Assembly: GCF_019236475.1 (NCBI RefSeq)
Contig: NZ_JAFAIX010000012.1
Location: 1,308,619-1,372,618, forward strand
Direction: 5' to 3'
Length of the DNA: 64,000 nt
DNA from: Chitinophaga sp.
Lineage (GTDB): Bacteria; Bacteroidota; Bacteroidia; Chitinophagales; Chitinophagaceae
The position numbers and the translations under genes are program-made. Positions 1 through 9,970 of this stretch are shown here, in pieces (the first letter of the stretch is position 1; every line of letters begins with the position of its first letter). The notes beneath the pieces were generated by a model. It searched no databases. It saw only the letters and a program-made list of their open reading frames with translations, and was not told the DNA's origin.

Positions 1-705
1 CGTAATACGATGTTGCCGCAAGTATCTTGGTCTCATCATTTATTACTAGCAGGATTAAAGACTCCGGATGAGCGGAAGTTTTATTTGCAACTGACTATCA
101 ACGAAAATTACACTTTAAAAGAACTGGAACGTCAAGTGAGAAGTGGTGTGTATGAAAGAGTAAAAATCGGTGAGCTTACTATGCCAGAATATCTTAAACA
201 GCATCTTCCTCAAGCTACTGCTGCTTTTAAAGACAGTTATGTTTTTGAGTTTTTGAATCTTCCTAAGGAGCATAAGGAATTGGATTTACAGCGGGCATTG
301 AATCTGAGAATTAAAGCGTTTGTACTGGAATTGGGTAGAGATTTTATTTTTATTGAGGAGCAATTTCGCGTACAAGTGGGGAATGTGGATTTCTTTATTG
401 ACTTACTTTTCTATCATCGCAAATTACGTTGTTTGGTGGCTTTTGAATTAAAGGTAGGCGAGTTCAAACCGGAGTATTTGAAGAAACTTAGCTTTTACCT
501 GGAAGCATTGGATAGGGATGTAAAGAATGAAGACGAAAACCCTTCTGTAGGTATTTTGCTTTGCCAGAAAAAAAATGAGCAGATTGTGGAATATTCCATT
601 AACAGGGAATTATCGCCCATTCTTATAGCGGAGTATTCTACTATACTTCCAAATAAGGAGATGCTCAAACGGAAATTTGCGGAGCTTTTTCAAAATGAAA
701 TTTAG
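1..705 (+). CDS. YhcG-like PD-(D/E)XK nuclease (DUF1016), 5' end cut off by the window
   Basis: The frame is open from base 1, so the ATG at 10 is internal and the N-terminal part lies outside the window. Counting from that ATG, the first 65 residues resemble the end of the DUF1016 N-terminal domain. Residues 75-225 match the YhcG C-terminal nuclease domain, with the core pattern D131 followed by E146-L-K148, the usual PD-(D/E)XK arrangement. The family comprises predicted nucleases seen as stand-alone genes and near restriction or toxin loci; their substrate is mostly unknown. Two hairpins follow the stop codon. No restriction or toxin partner is visible here, but the upstream side cannot be seen. 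Confidence 0.85.
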   Translation, partial: RNTMLPQVSWSHHLLLAGLKTPDERKFYLQLTINENYTLKELERQVRSGVYERVKIGELTMPEYLKQHLPQATAAFKDSYVFEFLNLPKEHKELDLQRALNLRIKAFVLELGRDFIFIEEQFRVQVGNVDFFIDLLFYHRKLRCLVAFELKVGEFKPEYLKKLSFYLEALDRDVKNEDENPSVGILLCQKKNEQIVEYSINRELSPILIAEYSTILPNKEMLKRKFAELFQNEI

Positions 706-783
706 TCTGATATTTTAAACTGAAATAATGAATAGTTATATGTGTTATAAATGTATAATATAAATTTATTTTCAACTAGTTAT

Positions 784-810
784 AATTGTGTCATCGCCGT
801 TGACACAATT
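784..810 (+). terminator. Hairpin after the YhcG-like gene
   Basis: A perfect 10-bp stem (784-793 with 801-810) encloses a 7-nt loop. It lies 79 bases after the nuclease stop codon. The following bases are AT-rich but not a clean T-run, so it may be a weak terminator or another RNA structure. Confidence 0.45.
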
Positions 811-846
811 TAATTATATTGTTAATGCGTATCGATTGTCTTAATG

Positions 847-884
847 AAAAAAGGGAGTGTTTCTACTGAAACACTCCCTTTTTT
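847..884. terminator. Bidirectional intrinsic terminator between converging genes
   Basis: An 11-bp stem (853-863 with 868-878) has a 4-nt loop and is flanked by six A on the left and six T on the right. It therefore works for both the rightward nuclease gene and the leftward macroglobulin gene, which ends at 904. Confidence 0.9.
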
Positions 885-903
885 ATGATCTATTACTTTT
901 GAT

Positions 904-3900
904 TTATTTCTTCACTTCTACCCATTTACCTGGTGCAAAAGCATGTATAGTATTATCATACATCGCTTCAACGGAGGTAGCTGGCAGATAGTATTTACCG
1001 AGATACGCCGCATTCAGTAACACATTGTATGTACGGGATTTATTCTCTTCGATATTGAAGTAAGTATAAACCCGATCATCACGTATATCCATGTACGTAG
1101 CTGGTGAAGAGCGATTAGCACTGTCATTTCCCATTAAGCGGGTGTTCAGGATTTCCCATCCTGATGGGAATATCTGAGAGAGTGCCATTTGCTCGTAGTA
1201 ACCACGTTTGCCTGGATTGGTAATAGTAACGGATGCTACAAAGTCGGAACCTTGCGTCAGCGTAGTTGGATCTATCGGATGCCCATCGCGAGACAGGTAT
1301 CTCACCTGCATATTCAATATCTCCGGACTATTCGTTGCTATAGGCTCTTTGCCGGATTCTGGCTGTCCGCGGAGGATAACGCGCACGTACAGTAAATTAT
1401 TTCCATTGTTATTGATGGTAATATTTCCTGCATTGTTTGCTGCCAAAGGAATTTGGGACACAAATGAATTACTGTTAACCGTACCTTTTGTACCATTGAT
1501 GGTGTAAGTGAAATTCATTTTGTTGGAACCCTTGTTGGTACCGCAGTACTTAGCAATCGCAATGAGGGCATATGCAGTAGTTTGAGTACTGTACCACATG
1601 TTGTCTTGCGCCAAGCTGGAAGCGATTTCTCTTGTCAGCGAAGTAGCCCGACTGTTCTGACCTAGCACCGCTTCTGTTTCCAGGATCATGGCTTTATCAC
1701 GCAGATCGGAGCCGAAGGTGCCACCTAATTGATTATAGGCTTTCACATCTGTACCCAGACCGGTTACTAAGCTATTAGCCACTTCCGGTTGCCCCGCTAG
1801 TTTGTAGGCCGCTGCCAGTCTCCATTTGGCAGGTGCGGAAATATATTTGAATTCCTTCAACCTGTTCATCGCACCGAGTTCAGGTACTTTGGCCAGTGCC
1901 AGGAGATAGAGACGATATGCCTGTGTTAGATCGCCACCATAGAAGTTGGTAGTATTTGGCGCCCAGGTATTTGCTTTATTGCGCTGGTATTTCTTCCAGC
2001 CTTCCAATAAGCCTGCTGGAAGTGCATAACCTTTGGATTGTGCTTCCACGAGGAAATGACCGCCGTAGTTGGTGCCCCATTCGTCCGCAGTGGTTCCTCC
2101 AGGCCAGTAGGCGAATCCGCCATCAGAGGTCTGGAAGCCGCGTAATCTGTTGATACCAGCTTTTACATTTCTATCGATTTCTGCTACCTGGCTTTCTTTC
2201 AGATCCATCAACTGGTTGAGTACCAATTGAGGGAATACGCCAGAAGTAGTTTGTTCTATACAGCCATGTGGATAACCAATTAGGAACTGTAGGCGCTTGC
2301 CCAAGTTGAGCGATGGAATAGTGGATACTTCCAATACACCTGTGTTTGTACCTGTCATGCCTACTGGGCTATATGGTGCGCTCCATGATTTCACTGCTTC
2401 CAGCGTAGCTTCGCTGACGTTAGTGATGTATGGATTAGGATTCCTTACCTCTAATTCTACATTGTCTTCCGCAGATTCACGACCACTGCTAGCAGTTACT
2501 TTCAGCTTCGCTACGCCTACTTGTGGTTTCACGCGTACATCAAAGTATACCATTTGCTCGCCTGGCATTGGGAAGTTGACCGTTTTAGAGTGCTCTCCTA
2601 CTACTTCTAGTAAACCATTTGTAGACAGCGTAACCGTAGCACTTTTTACCGTAGGTTCCAGACCAAAGACAGTTACTGGTAATTGCATGGTTTCGGTTGG
2701 GCCAAGTACTCTCGGAGCAGAGGTCAATACCATCAGTGGCTTTTTCACTGATACGGCTTTTTCTGCCTGACCGTAAGCACCATCCTGACCCGCTACTACC
2801 ATGGCTTTCACAGAGCCAATATAAGGAGGCAGTTTGAAGTTATGGGTCTGTTTTTGACCAGATTTCAGATAGAATGGTCCCATGAATTTAACCACTGGTT
2901 TGAAACGATTGGCTTTTGCAGCACCAGCGTTTCTATTCAGGCCTTCATCACCACCTATACTGAGAATACGGTCCATATCAACACCCCATGCGCCAATCAC
3001 ATAATCGAAGAGATCCCATGTTCTTACGCCAAGTGCTTCCCTTGCATAGAAGGAACTGTGTGGATCGGGGGTTTTGAATCTCGTCAGATCCAACAAGCCT
3101 TCGTCTACGATGGCGATGGTATATGTCATTGCTTTTCCGCTGGCCTCACTTACAGTGATGCTGGCATCGGACTCAGGTTTCAGCTTGTCAGGCATGCTGA
3201 TAACCGGTTTCAGGATGGTTTCCGGATCTTCTACGAGAATCGGAATAGTACCATACATACGGATTGGCAAATCGTTTTTCGTTTGTGCATGCGGTTGCAG
3301 CATACTAACGTTGACGTATATATTAGGCGCCATGTTTTTAGTCGCCTTGAACTTGTAGACAGTTTGTCCTTTTTTGGTATCAATCCAGGTGGTTTGTAGC
3401 ACCTTGCTACCGCTTTCAATGCTCACGAGTCCGCGGCCACCTTCACTACTTGGAATAGTGAGGGTGATTTCCTCTCCGGTTTTGTAAGTGGTTTTGTCGG
3501 AGGTGAATACCAGCATAGCGGCTTCCGCAGGGTTTTCTTTCTGCACGCGTTCTGCCCATCCTGGATAATCGATATAAACTGATTTACCAGCAGTATGTCC
3601 GCTTTCCAGGTCTTTTACGCGTATGAGGAAACGACCCCATTCAGGAGAGTTGATACGGAGCGGCCATTTACCTTTACCATTGGTGAGGGTAATGGTTTCT
3701 TTTTGCAGCAGTTGGTTATAGCTGTCTTGCGTGAAGTTGGAGTAATCTTCATTATCTCCTCCATCCCACCACCATCTCCAGCGGATTTTATAAAGTTCTA
3801 CTAGTACTTGTCTGCTACCGGAAGTTAGTCGGCCTTGATCATCTACATCCACGATATCCACCATATGCGCTTGATCGGTAAGCAACATACCAGTAGTACG

Positions 3901-6486
3901 ATCACCGGCAGGGAGGCGTATGCCTGCATAGGTGGCATATGGATTATAAGGCAGGGAGAAATTATCGATACTGAAATCGCCGCCTGGTTCGAATACTTTT
4001 ACTTCGAAATTAGCTTTCAGTTGTCCTGGAGCAGGTTTTCCCAGTTGGATATTTGCATTTACTGGTGCTGTACCATTATCACTGAGGCTACCTTCGAAGA
4101 TGGTTTTATTTTCTGTTTCGAAGCGGGTTACCGGATCATCGAAACTATAGTCATTAAAGCCTTTAAAGCTTGTTTTTTGTTGGGTCAGTGCCACATCTAC
4201 CTTGGCCTTCAAATGCTGAGCGGTAGCGCCAAACAGCCACATTGCAGACAGTTCTCCTGTGCTGGAGGCTTTTGTCAGCATATTGTTTTTGAAGTCCATT
4301 TTTATTTTCAGGCGGTTAGGCTTCACTGTTTCTACGCGTACGTTTTTGGTGAAGGTGGCGCCCCCTACTTTCACTTTCGCCAGCCAGCTACCAGTGATAT
4401 CTTCCGGTTGAGTGGCCGTAGCGAAAGAGTAGAACCCATTCAGGCTAGTGTTGGAATTAATGCGTTTATAGAGCTGGCCTTTTGGATTATACAGCTCCAT
4501 CGTTACCGGCATATCGGCAGGGAGTTTCTTGTCTTTATCTTCCAGGATGAACGTCAGGTAGATGCTATCTCCTGGGCGCCATACACCGCGCTCGCCATAG
4601 AGGAAGCCTTTAATGCCCTGCTGTACTTGCTCGCCCTGTACATCAAATCTGCTAAGAGGGAGTGAAGAACCATCGTCTAGTTTGAGGTAGCCGCGTTCGG
4701 TACCTTTTTTCGCTACGAGCAGGTATGGTTTGCGTTTCAGGTCAAATTTAGCAAGACCATCTCCGTCACTCTTCGTTTTGAAGATAACCTGGTTCTGATA
4801 GTCTAACAGCTCCAGTTCTACTGCCATCAATGGTTTGGTATCGCGTATATCCGTTACCGCTACCAACATACTGTTATCGTTGCCGCGTTTGGCGGTCAAA
4901 CCGATATTGGAGGAGATCACGTTGCGGGATACCCATCTGTCTCTGTTATAATAGGACTGCGTACAAGGATCTTCACGTTCATCCCATTTGTAGCCCATTG
5001 GATAGTAGGAATCGTATCTCTGCCAGAATTCATCATCCTCATCAATCTTTTCTCCGTAATACTCTCCTTCTTCTTCGGAGTAGTCGGCACTACTGCCGCT
5101 GCTATTATCATCGTCCTTATTGGCTTTGGCAGCACAGGACGCGAGGGCATAAGACCGGCGGAAACCGATGGTGATACGATAGATAGCGCCTGGTTCGGAA
5201 CGGATCAGTTGATCCAGATCCAGGAAGAAACGGTTTTTCTTATGCAGGTTTACTGATTTGTCGTTATCCAGTCGGATGGTTTTCTCTACTACGGGACGGC
5301 CTACACGACGCAGTTCTTCTGAACCGTTCAGGTCGTTGCGCTGTAGATATTGCGGGATATTATTCTCGAATATTTTGACGATGGTGACATCTACTGCTTT
5401 CAGGTTTACGGCTTCAAACGGCATCACCATTTTGTTACTTTCCGGCAGAATCACGCCTTTTCCAGGGATTTCCACGGATGGCATGGTGTTCTCGAAGTTA
5501 ACATTGGAGGTATATGATTTACCCAGTTTTTTATCGGTGATGTTGAGGATACCTTCGTTGATGACAACAGCGTAATTTCCTTCCAGGCGGTTAGGTGCAT
5601 ATACGCGCACTTCGCTACCATCGATGCTGTAGCGCAGATCGCTCTGTCCGCTGATGCTGATAAGCCCTTCCAGTGACTGGGCCATGCTGATTGGATCAGA
5701 GAATTGAATCAGCAGGTGTTGCTCCGGATCGGCCATGGCTTTTACATCCAATACTTTGAAATCGCCGATGGCAGGAACATCTATGGTTTGTTTGCCTTCC
5801 GTGCTGATTTTCAGCGGAGCGCCTGACCAGGTGATGTCCATGGTGCTGGCATTCTGCTGTTGTACGATACCGCTGATGGTAAATTTAGAAGTGTGTTCTG
5901 CTGCATTATGTTCCCATTTAATTGGTAGTGATTTACCGAGATAGTTAGCAGTCAGAATTTTCTCAATGGATTGTGGTTGTTCTGCATCGGCGGTATTGAT
6001 GGTGCCGGAGAACGTCATACGGTCCATAGAGGTGTTGTTTTCGGATTTTAAGCCTCCCAAATCCACGCTGAAAGAAGGTTCCATTACCTTGAAATCAAAA
6101 TCGAAGGATTTGAGTTCGGAAGGAACGTTCATCACCTTACCCAGACTGAATTTCGCGCTGTACTTTTTGCCAGGCTGCAAATTTTCATCGGGTCTGAATT
6201 CGATGGTGGTGGCATCGATCCAGTAGGTTTTTCCTTTGATGGAAGGAGAAAAATCGAATACCTGTTTGTCTACAGGTTCATTTTCTGTATGTGTAACATT
6301 GGCCTGTCCGGCAAGGTGTACACGGATGGCGCTTTGTTTGGAAATAATACCGGCAGTATATGCTTCGATATACTTAGCATATGCCGTATTGGGTTCCTTC
6401 TTGGTTGTTGAACAACTATTGAACAAACAAACAATTGCTACACAAAATAAGGATGCCAGAATAGCAAAACGTAGTTTTGGGAACAT
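904..6486 (-). CDS. Alpha-2-macroglobulin family lipoprotein with thioester motif
   Basis: Large bacterial alpha-2-macroglobulin (YfhM-like), a periplasmic, membrane-tethered protease trap. I prefer the start at 6486 because it gives a clean lipoprotein signal (basic start, hydrophobic stretch, lipobox LFNSC). The longer frame to 6534 adds 16 residues before that signal. Several beta-sandwich MG domains come first, then an MG2-like segment with GERGVWRPGD and a bait/A2M segment with AIVDEGLLDLTR. The thioester motif GCIEQ is intact (Cys codon 2260-2262, about residue 1409), followed by the alpha-helical complement-like domain. At about 1,860 residues it is longer than the roughly 1,650 of the E. 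coli protein. Its usual partner gene pbpC is not next to it. The upstream ABC ATPase gene ends 1 base before the longer possible start, which suggests one transcript. Confidence 0.93.
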   Translation of the reverse strand: MFPKLRFAILASLFCVAIVCLFNSCSTTKKEPNTAYAKYIEAYTAGIISKQSAIRVHLAGQANVTHTENEPVDKQVFDFSPSIKGKTYWIDATTIEFRPDENLQPGKKYSAKFSLGKVMNVPSELKSFDFDFKVMEPSFSVDLGGLKSENNTSMDRMTFSGTINTADAEQPQSIEKILTANYLGKSLPIKWEHNAAEHTSKFTISGIVQQQNASTMDITWSGAPLKISTEGKQTIDVPAIGDFKVLDVKAMADPEQHLLIQFSDPISMAQSLEGLISISGQSDLRYSIDGSEVRVYAPNRLEGNYAVVINEGILNITDKKLGKSYTSNVNFENTMPSVEIPGKGVILPESNKMVMPFEAVNLKAVDVTIVKIFENNIPQYLQRNDLNGSEELRRVGRPVVEKTIRLDNDKSVNLHKKNRFFLDLDQLIRSEPGAIYRITIGFRRSYALASCAAKANKDDDNSSGSSADYSEEEGEYYGEKIDEDDEFWQRYDSYYPMGYKWDEREDPCTQSYYNRDRWVSRNVISSNIGLTAKRGNDNSMLVAVTDIRDTKPLMAVELELLDYQNQVIFKTKSDGDGLAKFDLKRKPYLLVAKKGTERGYLKLDDGSSLPLSRFDVQGEQVQQGIKGFLYGERGVWRPGDSIYLTFILEDKDKKLPADMPVTMELYNPKGQLYKRINSNTSLNGFYSFATATQPEDITGSWLAKVKVGGATFTKNVRVETVKPNRLKIKMDFKNNMLTKASSTGELSAMWLFGATAQHLKAKVDVALTQQKTSFKGFNDYSFDDPVTRFETENKTIFEGSLSDNGTAPVNANIQLGKPAPGQLKANFEVKVFEPGGDFSIDNFSLPYNPYATYAGIRLPAGDRTTGMLLTDQAHMVDIVDVDDQGRLTSGSRQVLVELYKIRWRWWWDGGDNEDYSNFTQDSYNQLLQKETITLTNGKGKWPLRINSPEWGRFLIRVKDLESGHTAGKSVYIDYPGWAERVQKENPAEAAMLVFTSDKTTYKTGEEITLTIPSSEGGRGLVSIESGSKVLQTTWIDTKKGQTVYKFKATKNMAPNIYVNVSMLQPHAQTKNDLPIRMYGTIPILVEDPETILKPVISMPDKLKPESDASITVSEASGKAMTYTIAIVDEGLLDLTRFKTPDPHSSFYAREALGVRTWDLFDYVIGAWGVDMDRILSIGGDEGLNRNAGAAKANRFKPVVKFMGPFYLKSGQKQTHNFKLPPYIGSVKAMVVAGQDGAYGQAEKAVSVKKPLMVLTSAPRVLGPTETMQLPVTVFGLEPTVKSATVTLSTNGLLEVVGEHSKTVNFPMPGEQMVYFDVRVKPQVGVAKLKVTASSGRESAEDNVELEVRNPNPYITNVSEATLEAVKSWSAPYSPVGMTGTNTGVLEVSTIPSLNLGKRLQFLIGYPHGCIEQTTSGVFPQLVLNQLMDLKESQVAEIDRNVKAGINRLRGFQTSDGGFAYWPGGTTADEWGTNYGGHFLVEAQSKGYALPAGLLEGWKKYQRNKANTWAPNTTNFYGGDLTQAYRLYLLALAKVPELGAMNRLKEFKYISAPAKWRLAAAYKLAGQPEVANSLVTGLGTDVKAYNQLGGTFGSDLRDKAMILETEAVLGQNSRATSLTREIASSLAQDNMWYSTQTTAYALIAIAKYCGTNKGSNKMNFTYTINGTKGTVNSNSFVSQIPLAANNAGNITINNNGNNLLYVRVILRGQPESGKEPIATNSPEILNMQVRYLSRDGHPIDPTTLTQGSDFVASVTITNPGKRGYYEQMALSQIFPSGWEILNTRLMGNDSANRSSPATYMDIRDDRVYTYFNIEENKSRTYNVLLNAAYLGKYYLPATSVEAMYDNTIHAFAPGKWVEVKK

Positions 6487-6535
6487 CACGAATTTATTAT
6501 GGTGATTAACTAAATAGTTGGTGCGAATATACATA

Positions 6536-8026
6536 TTATATCATGTGTCCCCTTTCCAGTCGGAGGAATTTGTTCACGCAGGCGGGTAGCTCCTCTTCAT
6601 AATGGGTCACGTAGATCAGGGTTACTGCCATATGTTCACAGAGTTGTTCGATCACCTGCTTGAAATGTTGCTTTTGTTGCTGGTCCAGTCCCTGACAGGG
6701 CTCATCGAAGATAAGCAGGGGCGGGTTTTTTACCAGTGCTCTTGCTAGTAGAACCAAGCGCTGCGTGCTTTCTGGCAGTTGCTTGAAGGGCGTTGTTGCA
6801 GCATGGTCGATCTCCAGTACCTCCATCCATCCGGCAGCTATTCTTTGCTGTTCTTCGGTGGCGGGCTTTGTGCTACCGATGATATCCGAAAAGCCGGAGC
6901 AAATGACCTGCATACAGTTATCCCTGGCGGTAAAGTATTGGTGTAATTCTGGGGAAATGAAGCCTATTCTTTTCTTGATGTCCCATATGCTTTCTCCGGA
7001 GCCGCGTCTGCGGTCAAAAAGCCAGAGTTTATTGGCATATGCTTGTGGGTTATCGCCATTGACAAGACTCAGTAAAGTGGATTTTCCTGCCCCGTTATGC
7101 CCCAGCAATGCCCATTTTTCATGCTGCCGAACCGACCAGTTGATGTCTTCCAAAATGATATTTTCGCCATATTTCACGCGGATATTTTCCATGCGAATGA
7201 TATGCTCAAAGGAGTCCTGGTGACTATTTTGAACTAGCTGCGCGATTTTATCCGCTTCCAAAGCCGGGAGTTGCACGGTGTGTTGTGGAGAGACACGTGT
7301 CTCCCTAAATTCCTCACGTGTATACTTGCCCGTTATATTACCATTTTCCAGCGTAAGGACATGGGTGATATGATCCGGAATTTCTTGTGGTGAGGTAGAC
7401 AGCAATACAGTTGTGCCGCCAGCGATAATCGCATTTACCATCTCGCTGAAATCCTTGCGGGTCTGGACATCCAGACCGATATAAGGATTGTCGAGCATTA
7501 GCAACTGCGGTTTTTTCAGAAGGGCGTGCGCAATCATTACCCGGCGGGTTTCCCCGTTGGAAAGCTTAATCAATCGCTTATCCAGTAAGGTTTGAATCTT
7601 CAGCGGAGCCAGTAATGCCGGTACTTCCGTGATATCCAGGTGTTCACTTACCGTAGCGGAGTTTTCGGAATCCATACTGTTGAACCGTTGTTGGTAGTAG
7701 AAATCCGTGGTGGTATTGGAATTATTCTTAAACGTATGATGATGACCGACATATGCGATCAGGTTGCGATAGTTGAAATAAGGATCGGTAACGGTATGGA
7801 TTTGTTTCCAATCGTCATAAAAGTGGTAATGAATACTACCATTGATAATATTAAACTTACCAAGAATGGTATTCAGTAAGGCGGTTTTGCCTGACCCTCC
7901 AGGGCCTGTAATAGCCCATTGTTCATTGGGTTGGATTTCCCAGGTAAGGTTGGAAAAGAGGGTTTTATCGAGGTATCTTACCGTGATATGTTCCAGTGAA
8001 AGGAACGGGTTAATGTTGGTTCCCAT
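6536..8026 (-). CDS. ATP-binding protein with two fused ABC domains (ModF-like)
   Basis: A single chain of 496 residues with two ABC nucleotide-binding domains. Domain 1 has Walker A GPGGSGKT, signature LSNGETRR and Walker B LLMLDNP, in which the usual catalytic Glu is Asn. Domain 2 has Walker A GHNGAGKS, a degenerate signature around LPESTQRLVLLARAL and Walker B LLIFDEP. This layout matches the ModF/YlmA group, cytosolic proteins often named for molybdenum transport but without a known membrane partner. No permease or molybdate gene lies nearby. The macroglobulin gene follows directly. The Glu-to-Asn change suggests that domain 1 binds ATP but hydrolyses it poorly (inference). Confidence 0.88.
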   Translation of the reverse strand: MGTNINPFLSLEHITVRYLDKTLFSNLTWEIQPNEQWAITGPGGSGKTALLNTILGKFNIINGSIHYHFYDDWKQIHTVTDPYFNYRNLIAYVGHHHTFKNNSNTTTDFYYQQRFNSMDSENSATVSEHLDITEVPALLAPLKIQTLLDKRLIKLSNGETRRVMIAHALLKKPQLLMLDNPYIGLDVQTRKDFSEMVNAIIAGGTTVLLSTSPQEIPDHITHVLTLENGNITGKYTREEFRETRVSPQHTVQLPALEADKIAQLVQNSHQDSFEHIIRMENIRVKYGENIILEDINWSVRQHEKWALLGHNGAGKSTLLSLVNGDNPQAYANKLWLFDRRRGSGESIWDIKKRIGFISPELHQYFTARDNCMQVICSGFSDIIGSTKPATEEQQRIAAGWMEVLEIDHAATTPFKQLPESTQRLVLLARALVKNPPLLIFDEPCQGLDQQQKQHFKQVIEQLCEHMAVTLIYVTHYEEELPACVNKFLRLERGHMI

Positions 8027-8133
8027 ATTGCGCTTTGATTTTAAAAGTTCATCTGGGGGATAAAAATAGCAGGATTATTCAAAGCTTCCTGTATTTTTAT
8101 GTGAATAGGATAAATGGTTTTAAATTATACATT

Positions 8134-8574
8134 ATGCGTTGGGATTTAAAAAAGTTTAGTGAGTTGACAACCACAGAACTCTATGCCCTGCTGCATTTGC
8201 GCAGTGAGGTATTTGTAGTGGAGCAAAAATGTCCGTACCTGGATATGGATTTTTCTGATCAGAAGGCCCTGCATCTCATGGGATATGATACCCGTAACCG
8301 ACTGGCGGCATATACGCGGCTTTTTGATAAAGGAATTAAGTTTGCAGAAGCTAGTATTGGAAGAGTGGTAACGGCGCCTTTTGCCCGTGGTAAAGGAGCT
8401 GGCAGGGAATTAATGGAAGAGTCGCTGCGCCAGTTATATCAGCAGTATGGCGAACAGCCTGTGCGTATTGGAGCGCAGCAGTACTTGGAGAAATTTTATG
8501 GTTCTTTGGGGTTCAAGACGGTTAGTGATACTTATCTGGAAGATGGTATTCCACATGTGGAAATGCTGAAATAA
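8134..8574 (+). CDS. GNAT acetyltransferase, ElaA family
   Basis: A 146-residue GCN5-type N-acetyltransferase. The early motif RSEVFVVEQKCPY is typical of the ElaA group, and RGKGAG at about residues 84-90 is the acetyl-CoA pyrophosphate loop. The open frame begins at 8035, but the ATG at 8134 gives the usual family length and the normal ElaA start; the first 33 codons show no family pattern. The substrate is unknown. The gene stands alone, divergent from the ABC ATPase gene, and a hairpin with a T-run follows it. Confidence 0.88.
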   Translation: MRWDLKKFSELTTTELYALLHLRSEVFVVEQKCPYLDMDFSDQKALHLMGYDTRNRLAAYTRLFDKGIKFAEASIGRVVTAPFARGKGAGRELMEESLRQLYQQYGEQPVRIGAQQYLEKFYGSLGFKTVSDTYLEDGIPHVEMLK

Positions 8575-8590
8575 TATCATTGATTAAGGA

Positions 8591-8616
8591 AATCGATGCC
8601 GAAGGCATCGATTTTT
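8591..8616 (+). terminator. Intrinsic terminator of the ElaA-like gene
   Basis: A perfect 10-bp stem (8591-8600 with 8604-8613) has loop GAA, and T-rich bases start at 8612. It lies 16 bases after the stop codon. Confidence 0.8.
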
Positions 8617-8675
8617 AGTTCCGCGCTTCGCGCGGTGAGCTGGCGCCAGATAGCCTTTTGCTTTAGGAATGAAAT

Positions 8676-8698
8676 AGCCCTCGCCTTAGGCGAGGGCT
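8676..8698 (-). terminator. GC-rich hairpin at the 3' end of the DUF6048 gene
   Basis: A perfect 10-bp stem (8676-8685 with 8689-8698) with loop TTA lies 11 bases beyond the stop of the leftward DUF6048 gene. There is no strong T-run on the minus strand. A third short GC palindrome sits at 8621-8635 between the two genes. Confidence 0.6.
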
Positions 8699-8709
8699 GT
8701 AGAATGCTT

Positions 8710-9507
8710 TTATTTTTTAGGTTGCTTTTTCGGTGCTGGCGGGTGATAATGTTCTCTGATTTTGTAGAAAGGTATCACGTAGGAAATCGTGTACTGCATA
8801 TCAAAAACAGCCCGTTTGCTACCACTCCCGAAGCCGGGAATAGTTAATGGTGTGAATCCATCATTTGTTTTTACTGTATTTAACAGGATTCTTTCTCTTA
8901 CGTTCCAACCCAGGAACAGATTTTTCAAGACTTCCGTTTTAAGACCCAATACGAGTTCTATCCAATGTGCATTGGCGTTGGTTTTAGGATAGCTTCCCGC
9001 CACTTGTCCACCCCAATAAGATGAATGCTGTGTATAAGAAGGCACCTCGAAATTAAAGTGAGAAAATCCATAACGGAGGCCGCCGAAGAACATATTCCTT
9101 TCACTAGGATATTGTCTTTTCAGGAAATTGTAGTCTATGCCCAATGTGGCAAACATCCCATTCCCTTTATAGGTGTAGTTGGAATCTGAGTGTGGTGTAT
9201 TCGTATAACCCAGTTCAACAGCAGCGAACAAACTGGGAGTGATTCTAGCATCTGCTACTACCGTATATTCCTGACGGTAAGGATAGTACGCATTATTGAT
9301 GAAACGGCTTAAGTCCACACCTACCCGTAACCCGCCAGGGATCAGCCATGAGCTATCTTTCGGCTCAGGAGTGATTTTCCCTTTGGTGATGACATGCGTG
9401 GTATCTGCTGGTTTGGCAACAGGCGTTGCTGGCTTGTTTTGAGCCAACGCAGCAAAGCTGAGCAAGCAGCTACTCGTTAAAATAGAAAATATATAGGTGC
9501 GTGTCAT
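8710..9507 (-). CDS. DUF6048 family outer-membrane protein
   Basis: 265 residues with a cleavable signal peptide (ends near ALAQ), a Pro/Thr/Lys-rich linker of about 35 residues, then alternating beta-strand patterns with aromatic residues, as in a small outer-membrane barrel. The tail is very basic (PPAPKKQPKK). It resembles the Bacteroidota family DUF6048, which is normally encoded with DUF6452; the gene before it is such a protein. The two overlap by 38 bases (9470-9507), which implies translational coupling. The function is unknown. Confidence 0.8.
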   Translation of the reverse strand: MTRTYIFSILTSSCLLSFAALAQNKPATPVAKPADTTHVITKGKITPEPKDSSWLIPGGLRVGVDLSRFINNAYYPYRQEYTVVADARITPSLFAAVELGYTNTPHSDSNYTYKGNGMFATLGIDYNFLKRQYPSERNMFFGGLRYGFSHFNFEVPSYTQHSSYWGGQVAGSYPKTNANAHWIELVLGLKTEVLKNLFLGWNVRERILLNTVKTNDGFTPLTIPGFGSGSKRAVFDMQYTISYVIPFYKIREHYHPPAPKKQPKK

Positions 9508-9946
9508 TGCTATTGGTTACGGACTTATTGATAAACTTGACAGAATCGATCAGGTGAGTAGTGAATAACACTGTATCTATTGTGTAGGTAGTGCCGAAGC
9601 CACATCCTGCGGAGATGAACACCGGAGTACGTTTATACCTGAACGTGAGCGTATCTCCTTGAAGGAGAGAATCTATTTTCAGCATAAACTGGCTACTGTC
9701 GGCCACTGGCGACAGTGGAAAATAGATATTGTTGGTGCTGTTGTTTTTAAGCAGGGTATCGCGGTTCAGTGCCAGTGTGGTAACGGCTCTGAAGATAGTA
9801 TCCCTGACAATTCCGGCGCTGTCGTGGCGAAAACCTATGTGTAGGTCCGCACGAAGCGTCTGGTCGCAAACTTTCGTTTCATTTTCGCAGGCGGCCATTC
9901 CCAGAAGGAATGCGCCTGCGATCAATAGTTTATAAATATTCTTCAT
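9470..9946 (-). CDS. DUF6452 family lipoprotein
   Basis: 158 residues starting with a lipoprotein signal (lipobox GMAAC, Cys20). The mature part is beta-rich and resembles DUF6452, a Bacteroidota family paired with DUF6048. The gene begins only 24 bases after the uvrA stop, so it is probably read from the uvrA promoter, and it overlaps the DUF6048 gene. The pair may form an envelope complex, one lipid-anchored and one barrel (inference from pairing only). Its biochemical role is unknown. Confidence 0.8.
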   Translation of the reverse strand: MKNIYKLLIAGAFLLGMAACENETKVCDQTLRADLHIGFRHDSAGIVRDTIFRAVTTLALNRDTLLKNNSTNNIYFPLSPVADSSQFMLKIDSLLQGDTLTFRYKRTPVFISAGCGFGTTYTIDTVLFTTHLIDSVKFINKSVTNSNDTHLYIFYFNE

Positions 9947-9970
9947 GCTGAAATTTCCGTTGGCAATATA

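Noticed and set aside
3835..4665. 276-codon frame antisense to the macroglobulin gene
   Set aside because: Inside a well-supported gene; no signal, domain or start context.
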